DNA of 64,000 nucleotides from Ahrensia sp. (GTDB taxonomy: Bacteria > Pseudomonadota > Alphaproteobacteria > Rhizobiales > Rhizobiaceae). How positions within the stretch are numbered: position 1 is the stretch's first letter; every line of letters starts with the position of its first letter. The stretch spans positions 1 to 64,000 of the forward strand of contig NZXU01000056.1 in assembly GCA_002698425.1 (NCBI GenBank). Reading direction: 5' to 3'. Below are positions 23,910 to 32,882 of the stretch, one piece after another. Below the pieces are notes generated by a model. That model saw only the letters and a program-made list of their open reading frames with translations. It was not told where the DNA came from and searched no databases. The translations under genes were made by a program, and so were the position numbers.

Positions 23910-25360
23910 TTAAGACGGCGTCTGCCGGGACCGCGCGGCAAGATGTGCGACCGCACTCCTGCAGTTTTCGGCGGCTTTTCGTACGGAATCGACGAGATCA
24001 TCGCCCTCTGACAGGTCCGCCCCCTCACACGCCTTCTCAAGTCGCAGCAGTTCCTCCCGCAACGACGTAGCACCGAATATGGCGGCAACGCCGGCGAGTT
24101 CGTGCGCGCGGCGCGCGGCCTCCCGCGCATCCCTGCCGGAAACTGCGGAGGCGATGTCCGCGACCCCGCGATCCAGCGCCTCGACGAAGGCGGTTAACCT
24201 GCCCGGAACCGATGCCGGAGGGAGGACTTCCAATAACTCTTCCAACGTTGACTTATCGAATACGGCTTCGACTTCAGCTTCGGCCGCCAGAGCCGGCATG
24301 GCCGCGGCTTCCCCGTCGAGAACCTGCCCGCTCTCGCTTGCGCGGCGGCCATGGGAGAATTCCGACAGAAGGGCCTCCACATCCCGGCGCCGAATGGGTT
24401 TGGAGAGACAATCGTCCATTCCTGCCTCAAGAAACCGGTCCTGATCATTTCTCAGGACATGTGCGGTAATTCCGACGATCGGCGTATCGGCCGACGGTCC
24501 GCCTCCTTCCCGGATGCGCCTGCAGGCCTCCACGCCGTCCATCTCGGGCATGCTGATATCCATCAGGATGAGATCGTAACCTTCCGCATCCGCCATTTTC
24601 ACGCCTTCAAGCCCGTTGTGCGCCTCGTGGATCTCGCAGCCGTGATGCGCCAGTATCTGGTGGGCAACAAAACGGTTGATCTCGTTATCTTCGACAACCA
24701 GAACCTTCATGCCTTCCGCCCTGTTCGACAAGGTTGCCGCGCGTGCGATACCTTCGCCAGGAGATCCCGCCAACGCGGTGTCCGCGGGTGGGAGCGGCAA
24801 GATGACATGAAAGCGGCTTCCCTTTTGGGGCTCGCTTTCGACCTCGGTTCGGCCGTTCATCGCGCGGGCGATTCCCTTGCAGATGCTCAATCCGAGGCCG
24901 GCGCCAGATGACCTTCTCCGGAAGGAGGAGTCGAGTGTCACGAATTCCTCGAAGATCCGCGTCTGGTCGCCGTTCGATATGCCCACTCCCGTATCGCTGA
25001 CGACAAACTCCAGAAACGGCGGATCGTCCGGCGCGCCGGGATAGCCGGCCTCTACCGCTATGCTGCCCTCGCGGGTGAACTTGGCTGCATTGCTGAGGAG
25101 ATTGAGCAGGATCTGCTGAATCCGGCGACGAACCGGGCGGGTGTACCCGGCCGGATCGTCATGGACAGGGCGTTCCCGTTTGCCCTGGCGATAGGCCGGC
25201 TGATGGCAACGACATCGGCCAGCATTTCCTCCAGGCTGAAAGCCTCCGGTTGGAGCACCAACTTGCCGGCCTCAACCACTGTCAGGTCCAAAAGGTCGTT
25301 GATGTGGCGCCAGAGGATATCGCCGGAGGCGGCGGCCGTCTCGACGAGGCGGTCGTCGCC
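23910..25360 (-). pseudogene. Broken hybrid histidine kinase (HisKA tail-HATPase-REC-HPt)
   Basis: Minus strand: the end of a HisKA domain (DLTVVEAGKL near 25280), N-box LLNLLSNAAKFT near 25100, G1 SDTGVGIS, G2 GAGLGLSI, then a receiver (VVEDNEINR, LMDISMPEMDG, SKPI) and an HPt domain (RRAHELAGVAAIFG). The HisKA part and the rest are in different frames, with the shift near 25135, and everything upstream of the HisKA tail (phospho-His helix, sensor) is missing at about 25355, where an unrelated gene begins on the other strand. 23910-24986 alone could still give a 358-aa REC-HPt fragment. Confidence 0.8.
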
Positions 25361-26567
25361 CGGTCAGCAATTCTCCGTACTGTGCCTCGATCTCGATGGC
25401 TTCAAGGACGTCAATGACGGATTTGGTCATCCCGTTGGCGACGAAGTCCTCAATGCGGTCGCAAAGCGCCTTCTCACCTGCGTGCGTGACGGCGATACGG
25501 TCGCCCGGTTCGGGGGAGATGAGTTCGCGATTATCCAACTCGATTCCGGCCAGCCTGAATCAGCCCGCACCCTCGCGACGCGGCTTATCGACACGCTGAG
25601 CCAGACATTCCGGGTCGGCGACCACGAAATATCGATCGGCTGCGGCATCGGTGTTGCGCTTGCTCCCGGCGACGGCGAGACAGCGGAAATCCTTCTGCGG
25701 AACGCCGACCTCGCTCTCTACCGCGCCAAGGAGGAAGGACGGAACCAATACCGCTTCTACAATCCGGATATGAATGTCCGGATCCAGGAACGCCACCAGA
25801 TGGTGACCGACCTTCGCCACGCTCTCGAAAATGGCGAATTCTCCTTGCGCTATCAGCCGATCATCGATCTCAGCGCGAATACGATCACCGGATTCGAGGC
25901 GTTTCTACGCTGGAACCACCCGAAAAGAGGTTTCATCTCGCCGGCGGACTTCATACCCGTCGCCGAAGAGATCGGCCTGATCGTGCCACTCGGTGAATGG
26001 ATCCTGCGCCAAGCTTGCAAGGATGCCGTATCTTGGCCCGATCACATAAAAATCGCCGTCAACCTTTCCCCTGTCCAGTTCAGGAGCAAGCGCGTCGCGG
26101 AAGCTGTCTTTACCGCCCTGGCCATTTCCAGGCTGCCGGCAAGAAGGCTGGAACTGGAAATCACGGAAGGCTTGCTGCTCGACAGGACTGAGCATGTACT
26201 GACGAGCCTCAAGCAACTGCGGGCGCTTGGGGTCCGGATCGCGCTCGACGATTTTGGCACGGGCTATTCTTCACTCAGTTATCTGCAAAGCTTTCCCTTC
26301 GACAAGATCAAGATCGACGGCTCGTTCATACGCAAAATGAACGGCAACGAGAGCTCGACGGCCATTATCCGGGCGGTGGCGAATATTGGCACCAGCCTCG
26401 GCATGACCACGACTGCGGAAGGCGTAGAGACGCACCAGCAACTGGAATGGGTGCGTTCGGAAGGCTGCACTGATGTGCAAGGCTTTCTCTTTAGCGAACC
26501 ATTGCCGGCAACAGGCATCGTTTCACTGATTGAGAAGCTGGACGCCAAGGACATCATCGCCGCCTGA
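25361..26567 (+). pseudogene. 5'-truncated GGDEF-EAL protein
   Basis: Cyclic-di-GMP enzyme. GGDEF begins abruptly at FSVLCLDLDGFKDVND, without its first third, and has an intact I-site RDGD and active-site GGDEF. The EAL domain is complete: EAFLRW (F for L), NLSPVQF, ELEITEG, DDFGTGYSS, KIDGSFI, EGVET. The frame stays open to 25161, but that part is antisense to the histidine kinase and is not native sequence, so the true N-terminus is lost at a recombination joint near 25350-25371. A fusion product could retain phosphodiesterase activity if expressed. Confidence 0.78.
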
Positions 26568-26613
26568 CCAGTACGATATCGTGACTGTAATAGACGATGA
26601 GGGGATCGCGAAG

Positions 26614-26769
26614 CCCTGGCGGCTACCCGCCATGCTGCTGCTGTCGACGCTCGGCACCTATTCGCTGCAGAACCCGACCTTCGACCTGTCGGTAGTGCTG
26701 ACTTTCGGCGTCGTCGGCTATGTGATGCGCCGCGCAGGCTATCGGGCACGAGGCCCCGGCGGATATGAT
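26614..26769 (+). pseudogene. TctA (tripartite tricarboxylate transporter permease) C-terminal fragment
   Basis: The translated frame LPAMLLLSTLGTYSLQNPTF followed by VLTFGVVGYVMRRAGY matches the last transmembrane helices of TctA permeases. Only about 50 residues remain; no TctB or TctC is nearby. Confidence 0.55.
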
Positions 26770-26891
26770 GAAGTCAGCGCACGACACGAGCCAGAGCGCG
26801 TGATCTATGGCCGGAAACTCTGACCCCGACCAGGACCACGTTGTGCGCCATTAACGTAAGGAAACTGAACGGGACTCGGAAGGTATCCGGC

Positions 26892-28283
26892 CTAGACATG
26901 CAACCCGCGCCCCAAGACACGCAATGCCGCCTCCTGGAAGCTCTCGCCCCGCGTCGGATGGGCATGGATGGTGGCGGCCACGTCCTCGGCAGTCGCTCCC
27001 ATTTCCATCGCCAACGAAAAAGCCGCACTTAGTTCAGAGACACCGTTTCCGACCGCCTGGATACCGAGCAACAGACCGTCGCTCTTGCGGCAGACGACGC
27101 GCACGAAGCCGGCATTGTCCTCTTCCGTCATGGCGCGACCGTTCGCCGCGAACGGGAACATCGCGACATCGGCGGCGATACCGCGGGTCTTGGCCTCCTC
27201 CGGCGACAGGCCGACGCTGACGATCTCCGGATCGACGAAACAGACGGCTGGGATCGCTCCATGATCCCAGCGCCGGTTACCTCCCGCGATCACCTCGGCC
27301 ACCAGGGTACCCTGGGCCATTGCACGATGGGCAAGCATGGGTTCGCCGGTCACATCCCCGATCGCATAGACATCTCGCATGGAGGTCCGGCAACGATCGT
27401 CGATGCGCACAAACCGTCTGTCCATGCCCAGGCCGAGTTCCGCCAGCCCCCATCCTGTCGTGACGGGACGCCGACCGACCGTGACGAGGATCCTGTCGGC
27501 CTCGATCTCGCGAAGCTCGTCGCCAATGCGCACCCGCAGCTTCTCGCCGTCCTGCGAAAGGCCTTCGGCGCCTGCACCGGTCATAACCTCGACGCCCAGT
27601 CCTGCGAGCCGGTCAGCGACTGGCTTCGTCAGCGCCGCGTCATATTGGGGCAAGATGCGGTCGCCCAGTTCGATCACCGTCACCTGCGCACCGAGCTTGC
27701 GGTATGCCGTTCCAATCTCCAGCCCGATATAGCCGCCGCCGACGACGGCAAGCCTCTCCGGCACTTCCGGCAGCGACAGCGCCTCGGCGGAAGAAATCAC
27801 CTTGCCGCCGAAGGGCAGTTGCGGAAGCTCGACCGGCTCGGCGCCAGTCGCGATCACCACATGCCCGGCGCGGATGCGGCGAACGCCGTCTGCCGTTTCC
27901 ACATCGACCGTCTTTCCGTCGACGAAGCGCGCCCGGCCCGCCACATGGCGCACCTTCGCCTTCTTCAGAAGCCCGCCGACCCCTGACGTCAGGCGGGTCA
28001 CGATGGCGTCTTTCCATTTCATCGTGACGGACAGATCTATCGAGGCCTCGCCGGTTCTGATGCCAAGCGCGTTTCCGGTCGAAAAGGCGCTCGCCTTCTG
28101 GAATTCGTTGCCGGCATGAATGAGCGCCTTGGACGGGATACATCCGATATTGAGACAAGTCCCGCCCAGATACGCCGCGTCCACGATCACGGTATCGAGG
28201 CCAAGCTGGCCTGCCCGGATCGCACAGACATAGCCTCCCGGCCCCGCCCCGATCACGAGCACCGTGCAGTCGATTTCTTCCAT
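26892..28283 (-). CDS. lpdA: Dihydrolipoyl dehydrogenase (E3) of the bkd complex
   Basis: Reoxidises dihydrolipoyl E2 with NAD+. 463 aa: FAD motif GAGPGGYVCAIRAGQ, redox disulfide GGTCLNIGCIPSK, NAD motif GGGYIGLEIG, and C-terminal dimer/active-site segment HAHPTRGE. Last gene of the bkd operon, its ATG one base after the E2 stop, so this copy serves the branched-chain complex. Upstream in-frame codons to 28373 overlap E2 and are not used. Confidence 0.95.
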   Translation of the reverse strand: MEEIDCTVLVIGAGPGGYVCAIRAGQLGLDTVIVDAAYLGGTCLNIGCIPSKALIHAGNEFQKASAFSTGNALGIRTGEASIDLSVTMKWKDAIVTRLTSGVGGLLKKAKVRHVAGRARFVDGKTVDVETADGVRRIRAGHVVIATGAEPVELPQLPFGGKVISSAEALSLPEVPERLAVVGGGYIGLEIGTAYRKLGAQVTVIELGDRILPQYDAALTKPVADRLAGLGVEVMTGAGAEGLSQDGEKLRVRIGDELREIEADRILVTVGRRPVTTGWGLAELGLGMDRRFVRIDDRCRTSMRDVYAIGDVTGEPMLAHRAMAQGTLVAEVIAGGNRRWDHGAIPAVCFVDPEIVSVGLSPEEAKTRGIAADVAMFPFAANGRAMTEEDNAGFVRVVCRKSDGLLLGIQAVGNGVSELSAAFSLAMEMGATAEDVAATIHAHPTRGESFQEAALRVLGRGLHV

Positions 28284-28284
28284 C

Positions 28285-29589
28285 CTATCCCTCGACGAAC
28301 ATGACGGCCGGCGCTTCGAGCAGGGCCTTGAGTTTTTGTACGAACACCGCCGCGTCCCAGCCGTCGATGACACGGTGATCGAAACTGCAGGAGATGTTCA
28401 TGACCTGACGCGGCTTGAACTCGCCGTCGAGCCACAGCGGGCGAATGGCGATCTTGTTGATCCCTACGATGGCGACCTCCGGCCTGTTGATGATCGGCGT
28501 CGTCGCCAGCGCGCCGAGCGGCCCGAGAGACGAGATCGAAATGGTCGATCCGCTCAGTTCCTCGCGCGTGGCAGAGCCGCTGCGCGAAGCCTCCGCGAGC
28601 CTGCCGATCTCGGCGGCAGCCTCCCAAAGCCCCATCGCCTCGGCATGGCGGACGACCGGAACCATCAGGCCGTTCGGCGTTTGGGTCGCGATACCGATAT
28701 GCACCGCGCCGAACCGTCGGATGATGTTGTCCTCGTCGAGGAAATGGGCGTTGAGAGCCGGCTGCTCCGAGACGGCGCGCACGATCGCGCGCATAATGAA
28801 GGGCAACACCGTAAGCTTGCCGCGCCTTTCCGCATGCTCGCCATTCAAACGCTGACGCAAATCCTCGAGCGCGGTAACGTCGACCTCCTCGACGATGGTG
28901 ATATGCGGAATATGCCGGTTGGCGGCATCCATGCGCTCGGCGATCTTGCGCCGGAGGCCGGTGACCTTGATATCCTCCATAGACGTTTCGCGCATATATT
29001 CCGAGGCCGCGCCTTCCGGCTCCGGAGACGCCGTGTAATCGTCCAGATCGGCATGGGTGATCCGGCCGGCAGGGCCCGACCCCGTCACCCGGCGGAGATC
29101 GATCCCGGCGTCACGCGCGCGTTTGCGAACCGCTGGAGACGCGATCGGCCGGCCGTAAGCGTCGCGCGAGGGTGCGACTGCTCGCGGGCGATCGCCATTA
29201 TGAGGGGCCAGGGCGGACTTCGGGGGATCTTTTTGCGGCGCGGCCGGGGTTTGCGGGCTTGCGGGACCGGATGCCGGTTGCGGCTCCTCCGCCACGCCTG
29301 CGGCCTCGCGCAGCGGGACGGCGGCCGCGACCGGTCGGTTCCCCGCACCTTCGACATCCATATGCATGAGCTCGGCGCCGACCGCGATCTGATCGCCGAT
29401 CTCGCCGGCAAGCCAGGTAACCGTGCCGCTCACCGGTGCCGGGATCTCCACCGTCGCCTTGTCCGTCATGACGGCCGCGACAATGTCGTCTTCGCGGATC
29501 AGGTCTCCCGGCTTCACCGACCATTCGACGAGCTCCGCTTCGGCAACGCCCTCGCCGACATCAGGCATCTTGATGACGAAAGTGCCCAT
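28285..29589 (-). CDS. bkdB: Lipoamide acyltransferase E2, branched-chain 2-oxoacid dehydrogenase
   Basis: Transfers the branched acyl group from E1 to CoA and forms the complex core. 434 aa: one lipoyl domain (lysine in VMTDKATVEIPAP), a Pro/Ala linker, a peripheral-subunit-binding domain (PAVRKRARDAGIDL, GPAGRITHADLDDY) and the catalytic domain ending in SFDHRVIDGWDAAVF with the HxxxDG motif. Abuts E1beta directly and E3 after one base. Confidence 0.95.
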   Translation of the reverse strand: MGTFVIKMPDVGEGVAEAELVEWSVKPGDLIREDDIVAAVMTDKATVEIPAPVSGTVTWLAGEIGDQIAVGAELMHMDVEGAGNRPVAAAVPLREAAGVAEEPQPASGPASPQTPAAPQKDPPKSALAPHNGDRPRAVAPSRDAYGRPIASPAVRKRARDAGIDLRRVTGSGPAGRITHADLDDYTASPEPEGAASEYMRETSMEDIKVTGLRRKIAERMDAANRHIPHITIVEEVDVTALEDLRQRLNGEHAERRGKLTVLPFIMRAIVRAVSEQPALNAHFLDEDNIIRRFGAVHIGIATQTPNGLMVPVVRHAEAMGLWEAAAEIGRLAEASRSGSATREELSGSTISISSLGPLGALATTPIINRPEVAIVGINKIAIRPLWLDGEFKPRQVMNISCSFDHRVIDGWDAAVFVQKLKALLEAPAVMFVEG

Positions 29590-30606
29590 CTAGCCCTCCT
29601 GCATCACGCGCTCATAGGCGCCGCTTACCCGCGCCGGACTTGGGAAGTAATCCCATTCCTGCGCGTGCGGATAGGGCGTATCCCAGCCCGTGACCCTCTC
29701 GATCGGGGCCTCCAGATAGTAAAAACATCGCTCTTGGACGAGTGAGGCGAGTTCGGCGCCGAAACCCGAGGTCCGTGTCGCTTCGTGCACGATGACGCAT
29801 CGGCCGGTTTTCTTCACAGAGGCCACGATCGTTTCCTCGTCGAGCGGCAACAGCGTTCTCAAATCGATGACTTCTGCGTCGATCCCGCTTGCCTCGGCCG
29901 CGGCCATCGCCACATAGACCATCGTGCCGTAGGCAAGCACCGTCAACGCCTGCCCCTCGCGGCGGATCGCAGCCTTTCCGATCGGCACCAAATAGTGATC
30001 GTCCGGAACCTCGGAGAGGTCGTGTTTCTTCCAGGGCGTTACCGGCATGTCGTGATGGCCGTCGAAAGGCCCGTTATAGAGCCGTTTCGGCTCGAGGAAG
30101 ATGACCGGATCGGGGTCCTCGATCGCCGCGAGCAAAAGACCCTTGGCGTCATAGGGGGTCGATGGGACGACGGTTTTCAAGCCCGCGACATGGGTGAACA
30201 GCGCCTCCGGGCTCTGGCTGTGCGTCTGGGCTCCATGAATACCGCCGCCCGTCGGCATCCGGATCACCAGCGGGCAGGTGAACTCGCCCGCCGAGCGATA
30301 GCGAAGCCTCGCGGCCTCGGATACGATCTGGTCGTAGGCCGGATACATGTAGTCGGCGAACTGGATCTCGATGCACGGGCGCAGCCCATAGGCCGCCATG
30401 CCGATCGCCGCGCCGACAATGCCCAATTCGCTGATCGGCGTATCGAAACAGCGCTGCTTGCCGTATTTCTTCTGCAGCCCGGCCGTGCAGCGGAAGACGC
30501 CGCCGAAATAGCCGACATCCTCGCCGAAGACGACGACGCGCGAATCGGCTCCCATCGCCACGTCCTGGGCGTTCTGTATCGCTTCGATCATCGTGCGCCG
30601 CGTCAT
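29590..30606 (-). CDS. bkdA2: 2-oxoisovalerate dehydrogenase E1 beta subunit
   Basis: Beta chain of the thiamine-diphosphate E1 that decarboxylates the keto acids of Val, Leu and Ile. 338 aa: MTRRTMIEAIQNAQ start, GEDVGYFGGVFR, FDTPISELGIVGAAIG and a transketolase C-terminal domain with VIDLRTLLPLDEET. Stop touches the E2 start; two bases separate it from E1alpha. Length is normal. Confidence 0.95.
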   Translation of the reverse strand: MTRRTMIEAIQNAQDVAMGADSRVVVFGEDVGYFGGVFRCTAGLQKKYGKQRCFDTPISELGIVGAAIGMAAYGLRPCIEIQFADYMYPAYDQIVSEAARLRYRSAGEFTCPLVIRMPTGGGIHGAQTHSQSPEALFTHVAGLKTVVPSTPYDAKGLLLAAIEDPDPVIFLEPKRLYNGPFDGHHDMPVTPWKKHDLSEVPDDHYLVPIGKAAIRREGQALTVLAYGTMVYVAMAAAEASGIDAEVIDLRTLLPLDEETIVASVKKTGRCVIVHEATRTSGFGAELASLVQERCFYYLEAPIERVTGWDTPYPHAQEWDYFPSPARVSGAYERVMQEG

Positions 30607-30608
30607 GA

Positions 30609-31844
30609 TCAGTACCCCGACTGATGACGTTGATGCAGCAAATGCGGCGGCATGGTTTCGAATACGTCCTCGAAAAGATCACGCTGCGACGGCAACCGGC
30701 CGGATTGCAGTGTGCCGATGGCTTCCGATTCCTTCTGCGCGGCAATAACCGCATCCATGACTTCGGCCTCGGCCTGCACATGGCGTTCCTCGCTCCACGC
30801 CCCCTTGGCGATCAGATGCGCCTTCAGCCGCAGGATGGGATCGCCGAGCGGCCAGGCCGCGCTTTCCTCCTTGGGACGATAGGCCGACGGATCGTCGGAG
30901 GTGGAATGTCCGCCGGCGCGATATGTCACATATTCGACGAGTGTCGGCCCGAGATTGCGCCGGGCGCGTTCGGCCGCCCATTTGGCAACCGCATGAACGG
31001 CGATGAAATCATTGCCGTCGACGCGCAATGACGGGATGCCGAAACCATGTCCGCGCGCCGCCAGCGTGCCGGAGCCGCCGCGCGCAATTCCCTGAAAGGT
31101 CGAGATCGCCCATTGGTTGTTGACGATGTTGAGGACGACCGGCGCCTTGTAGGTCGATGCGAAGACTAGCGCGGCATGGAAATCGCTTTCGGCTGTAGAT
31201 CCGTCGCCGATCCATCCGGCGGCGATCCGGCTGTCGCCTGAAATGGCAGAGGCCATCGCCCAGCCGACCGCCTGGATATATTGGGTGGCGAGGTTTCCCG
31301 AGACCGAGAAGAAGCCGTGCTCCTTCGACGAATAGAAGACCGGGAGTTGGCGGCCGCGCGCGCTGTCGCCGTCATTCGAATAGACCTGGTTCATCATCGA
31401 CGTGAGAGGATAGCCCGCGGTAATCAGAAGTCCGGCTTGCCGATAGGTCGGAAAATTCATGTCGCCGGGTTCGAGCGCCTTGCCGAAGGCGCAGCTGATC
31501 GCCTCCTCGCCGAGATGCTGCATGTAGAAGGAGCACTTGCCCTGACGCTGGGCGATCATCATGCGCGCATCGTAGGCGCGCAGCGTCATCATGTCCTTCA
31601 GCCCTTTCTTCAATTCGTCATCGCTGAGCAATCCGGCCCATGGGCCGACTGCCTCGCCGTCGCGGTTCAGCACACGGATGATCGAAAAGGCGAGATCGCG
31701 CAAATCGCGCGGATCCTCGTCATAGGCTGGTCGGCGAATGGCGCCTGCCTTGTCAACCGCTACCCAGGAAAAATCCGGCTTGTCGCCGGGACGGAACTGC
31801 GGCTCCGGCACAGTCAGGGATAGCGGGCCTTCAGCCTCGTTCAT
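30609..31844 (-). CDS. bkdA1: 2-oxoisovalerate dehydrogenase E1 alpha subunit
   Basis: Alpha chain carrying the ThDP site: GDGSTAESDFHAALVFAS...NNQWAIS, with GGHSTSDDPSAYR (phosphorylation-loop region) downstream. 411 aa from the ATG at 31844, behind a clear GAAGGAGAG. Residues upstream in the frame overlap the small ACT-like gene. First catalytic subunit of the operon. Confidence 0.94.
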   Translation of the reverse strand: MNEAEGPLSLTVPEPQFRPGDKPDFSWVAVDKAGAIRRPAYDEDPRDLRDLAFSIIRVLNRDGEAVGPWAGLLSDDELKKGLKDMMTLRAYDARMMIAQRQGKCSFYMQHLGEEAISCAFGKALEPGDMNFPTYRQAGLLITAGYPLTSMMNQVYSNDGDSARGRQLPVFYSSKEHGFFSVSGNLATQYIQAVGWAMASAISGDSRIAAGWIGDGSTAESDFHAALVFASTYKAPVVLNIVNNQWAISTFQGIARGGSGTLAARGHGFGIPSLRVDGNDFIAVHAVAKWAAERARRNLGPTLVEYVTYRAGGHSTSDDPSAYRPKEESAAWPLGDPILRLKAHLIAKGAWSEERHVQAEAEVMDAVIAAQKESEAIGTLQSGRLPSQRDLFEDVFETMPPHLLHQRHQSGY

Positions 31845-31857
31845 CGATAACTCTCCT

Positions 31858-32142
31858 TCAGGGCGCTGCGCCGATTCGGTTGTCACCATCCTCTTGCGTT
31901 TCGGGATCGTCGACGCTCGTATCGCAGAAGTCAAAGGCTCCGTTCAACCTCCGGACCCGCCTGAACCATGTATCGGCCGACAGACTTCCTTGCGGCTCGT
32001 AATCGATGCGCACTTCGGCCAGATCCGGGCCTTCGGCCGCGACCGTCATCGACACGAGCACGAAGTCCATGCGCCGCAACTCGTCGAGCGCGCGCGACGC
32101 GTGATCGAAAACGGCATGGGTCTTGAAGCATGATTTCCGCAT
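31858..32142 (-). CDS. Small ACT-like protein leading the bkd operon
   Basis: 94 aa from ATG 32142 behind GGAGGG. The run MDFVLVSMTVAAEG, then LAEVRIDYEPQGSLSADT and RRLNGAFDF, has the beta-alpha-beta-beta-alpha pattern and wording of an ACT domain such as the acetolactate synthase small subunit. It ends 13 bases before E1alpha. An amino-acid-sensing or complex-modulating role is inferred. Confidence 0.6.
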   Translation of the reverse strand: MRKSCFKTHAVFDHASRALDELRRMDFVLVSMTVAAEGPDLAEVRIDYEPQGSLSADTWFRRVRRLNGAFDFCDTSVDDPETQEDGDNRIGAAP

Positions 32143-32218
32143 GGCACCCTCCGCAAAACAATCTACAGAAGCCCACGCGGAATTTCGTTCCTATTATCTG
32201 TATCTTTCGCGTTTATTC

Positions 32219-32230
32219 GAATTATAATTC
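32219..32230. promoter_or_regulatory. Palindrome GAATTATAATTC between bkd and bkdR
   Basis: Perfect 12-bp AT-rich palindrome in the 129-bp divergent gap. Lrp-family proteins favour such sites; the regulator gene is adjacent, so it is the likely operator. Confidence 0.4.
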
Positions 32231-32271
32231 TGCGAAATTATCTAACCACGTGATTTTCTTTCGGAGGTCCT

Positions 32272-32739
32272 ATGTCACGAGATCTCGACAAGATCGACCT
32301 GAAAATTCTGGCCGAGTTGCAGAAGGACGGACGCGTGTCAAACAGCGTTCTTGCCGAGCGCATCGCGCTCTCGCCAAGCCCTTGCTGGCAGCGTGTCAGA
32401 CGCCTCGAGGCCGAGGGATATATCACTGGATATGCCGCGATTCTCGACCGAAAGCTCATGGGCGCCGGCGAAACGGTGATCGTCGAGATTACTCTCGAAC
32501 GCCATGACGATCACATATTGAAAGCCTTCGGCGAAGCGATGTCGGAGATGCCGGAAGTCCTGGAGGTCTACCTGATCACCGGCGAATACGACTACCTGAT
32601 CAAGGTCGCCGTCGACGGTACATCCGGCTATGAAGCATTTCTCCGCGAAAAGCTCTATCACATCCCCGGCGTACGGCATTCCCGCTCAAGTTTCACCTTG
32701 AAGTGCCTGAAGCAGACTCATTCAACCGTTTCCGCCTGA
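32272..32739 (+). CDS. bkdR: Lrp/AsnC-family regulator (BkdR type)
   Basis: 155 aa: winged HTH (LDKIDLKILAELQKDGRVSN, LSPSPCWQRVRRLEAEGYI) and a C-terminal RAM/ACT domain (VYLITGEYDYLIKVAV). RBS CGGAGG. Divergent from the bkd operon, the same arrangement as BkdR in Pseudomonas, where it activates bkd in response to branched-chain amino acids; the same role is inferred here. Confidence 0.9.
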   Translation: MSRDLDKIDLKILAELQKDGRVSNSVLAERIALSPSPCWQRVRRLEAEGYITGYAAILDRKLMGAGETVIVEITLERHDDHILKAFGEAMSEMPEVLEVYLITGEYDYLIKVAVDGTSGYEAFLREKLYHIPGVRHSRSSFTLKCLKQTHSTVSA

Positions 32740-32882
32740 CTGGCGGAGTGGAAATCCCATGCCGCGGCAACCCGGATCTGGATGCTCTTCTAATCCAACT
32801 CGGGTTCCGGCTGCTGTTTGGCGCAATTGGAGAAGCGTGTCCGCATCTCCTTCGGGAACCAGGTAGCGGCTGGCCCGGCCGC

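Noticed and set aside
25161..26567. Intact 468-aa GGDEF-EAL gene starting at 25161
   Set aside because: Residues before about 25361 are antisense to the kinase gene and the GGDEF domain lacks its start, so the gene is truncated.
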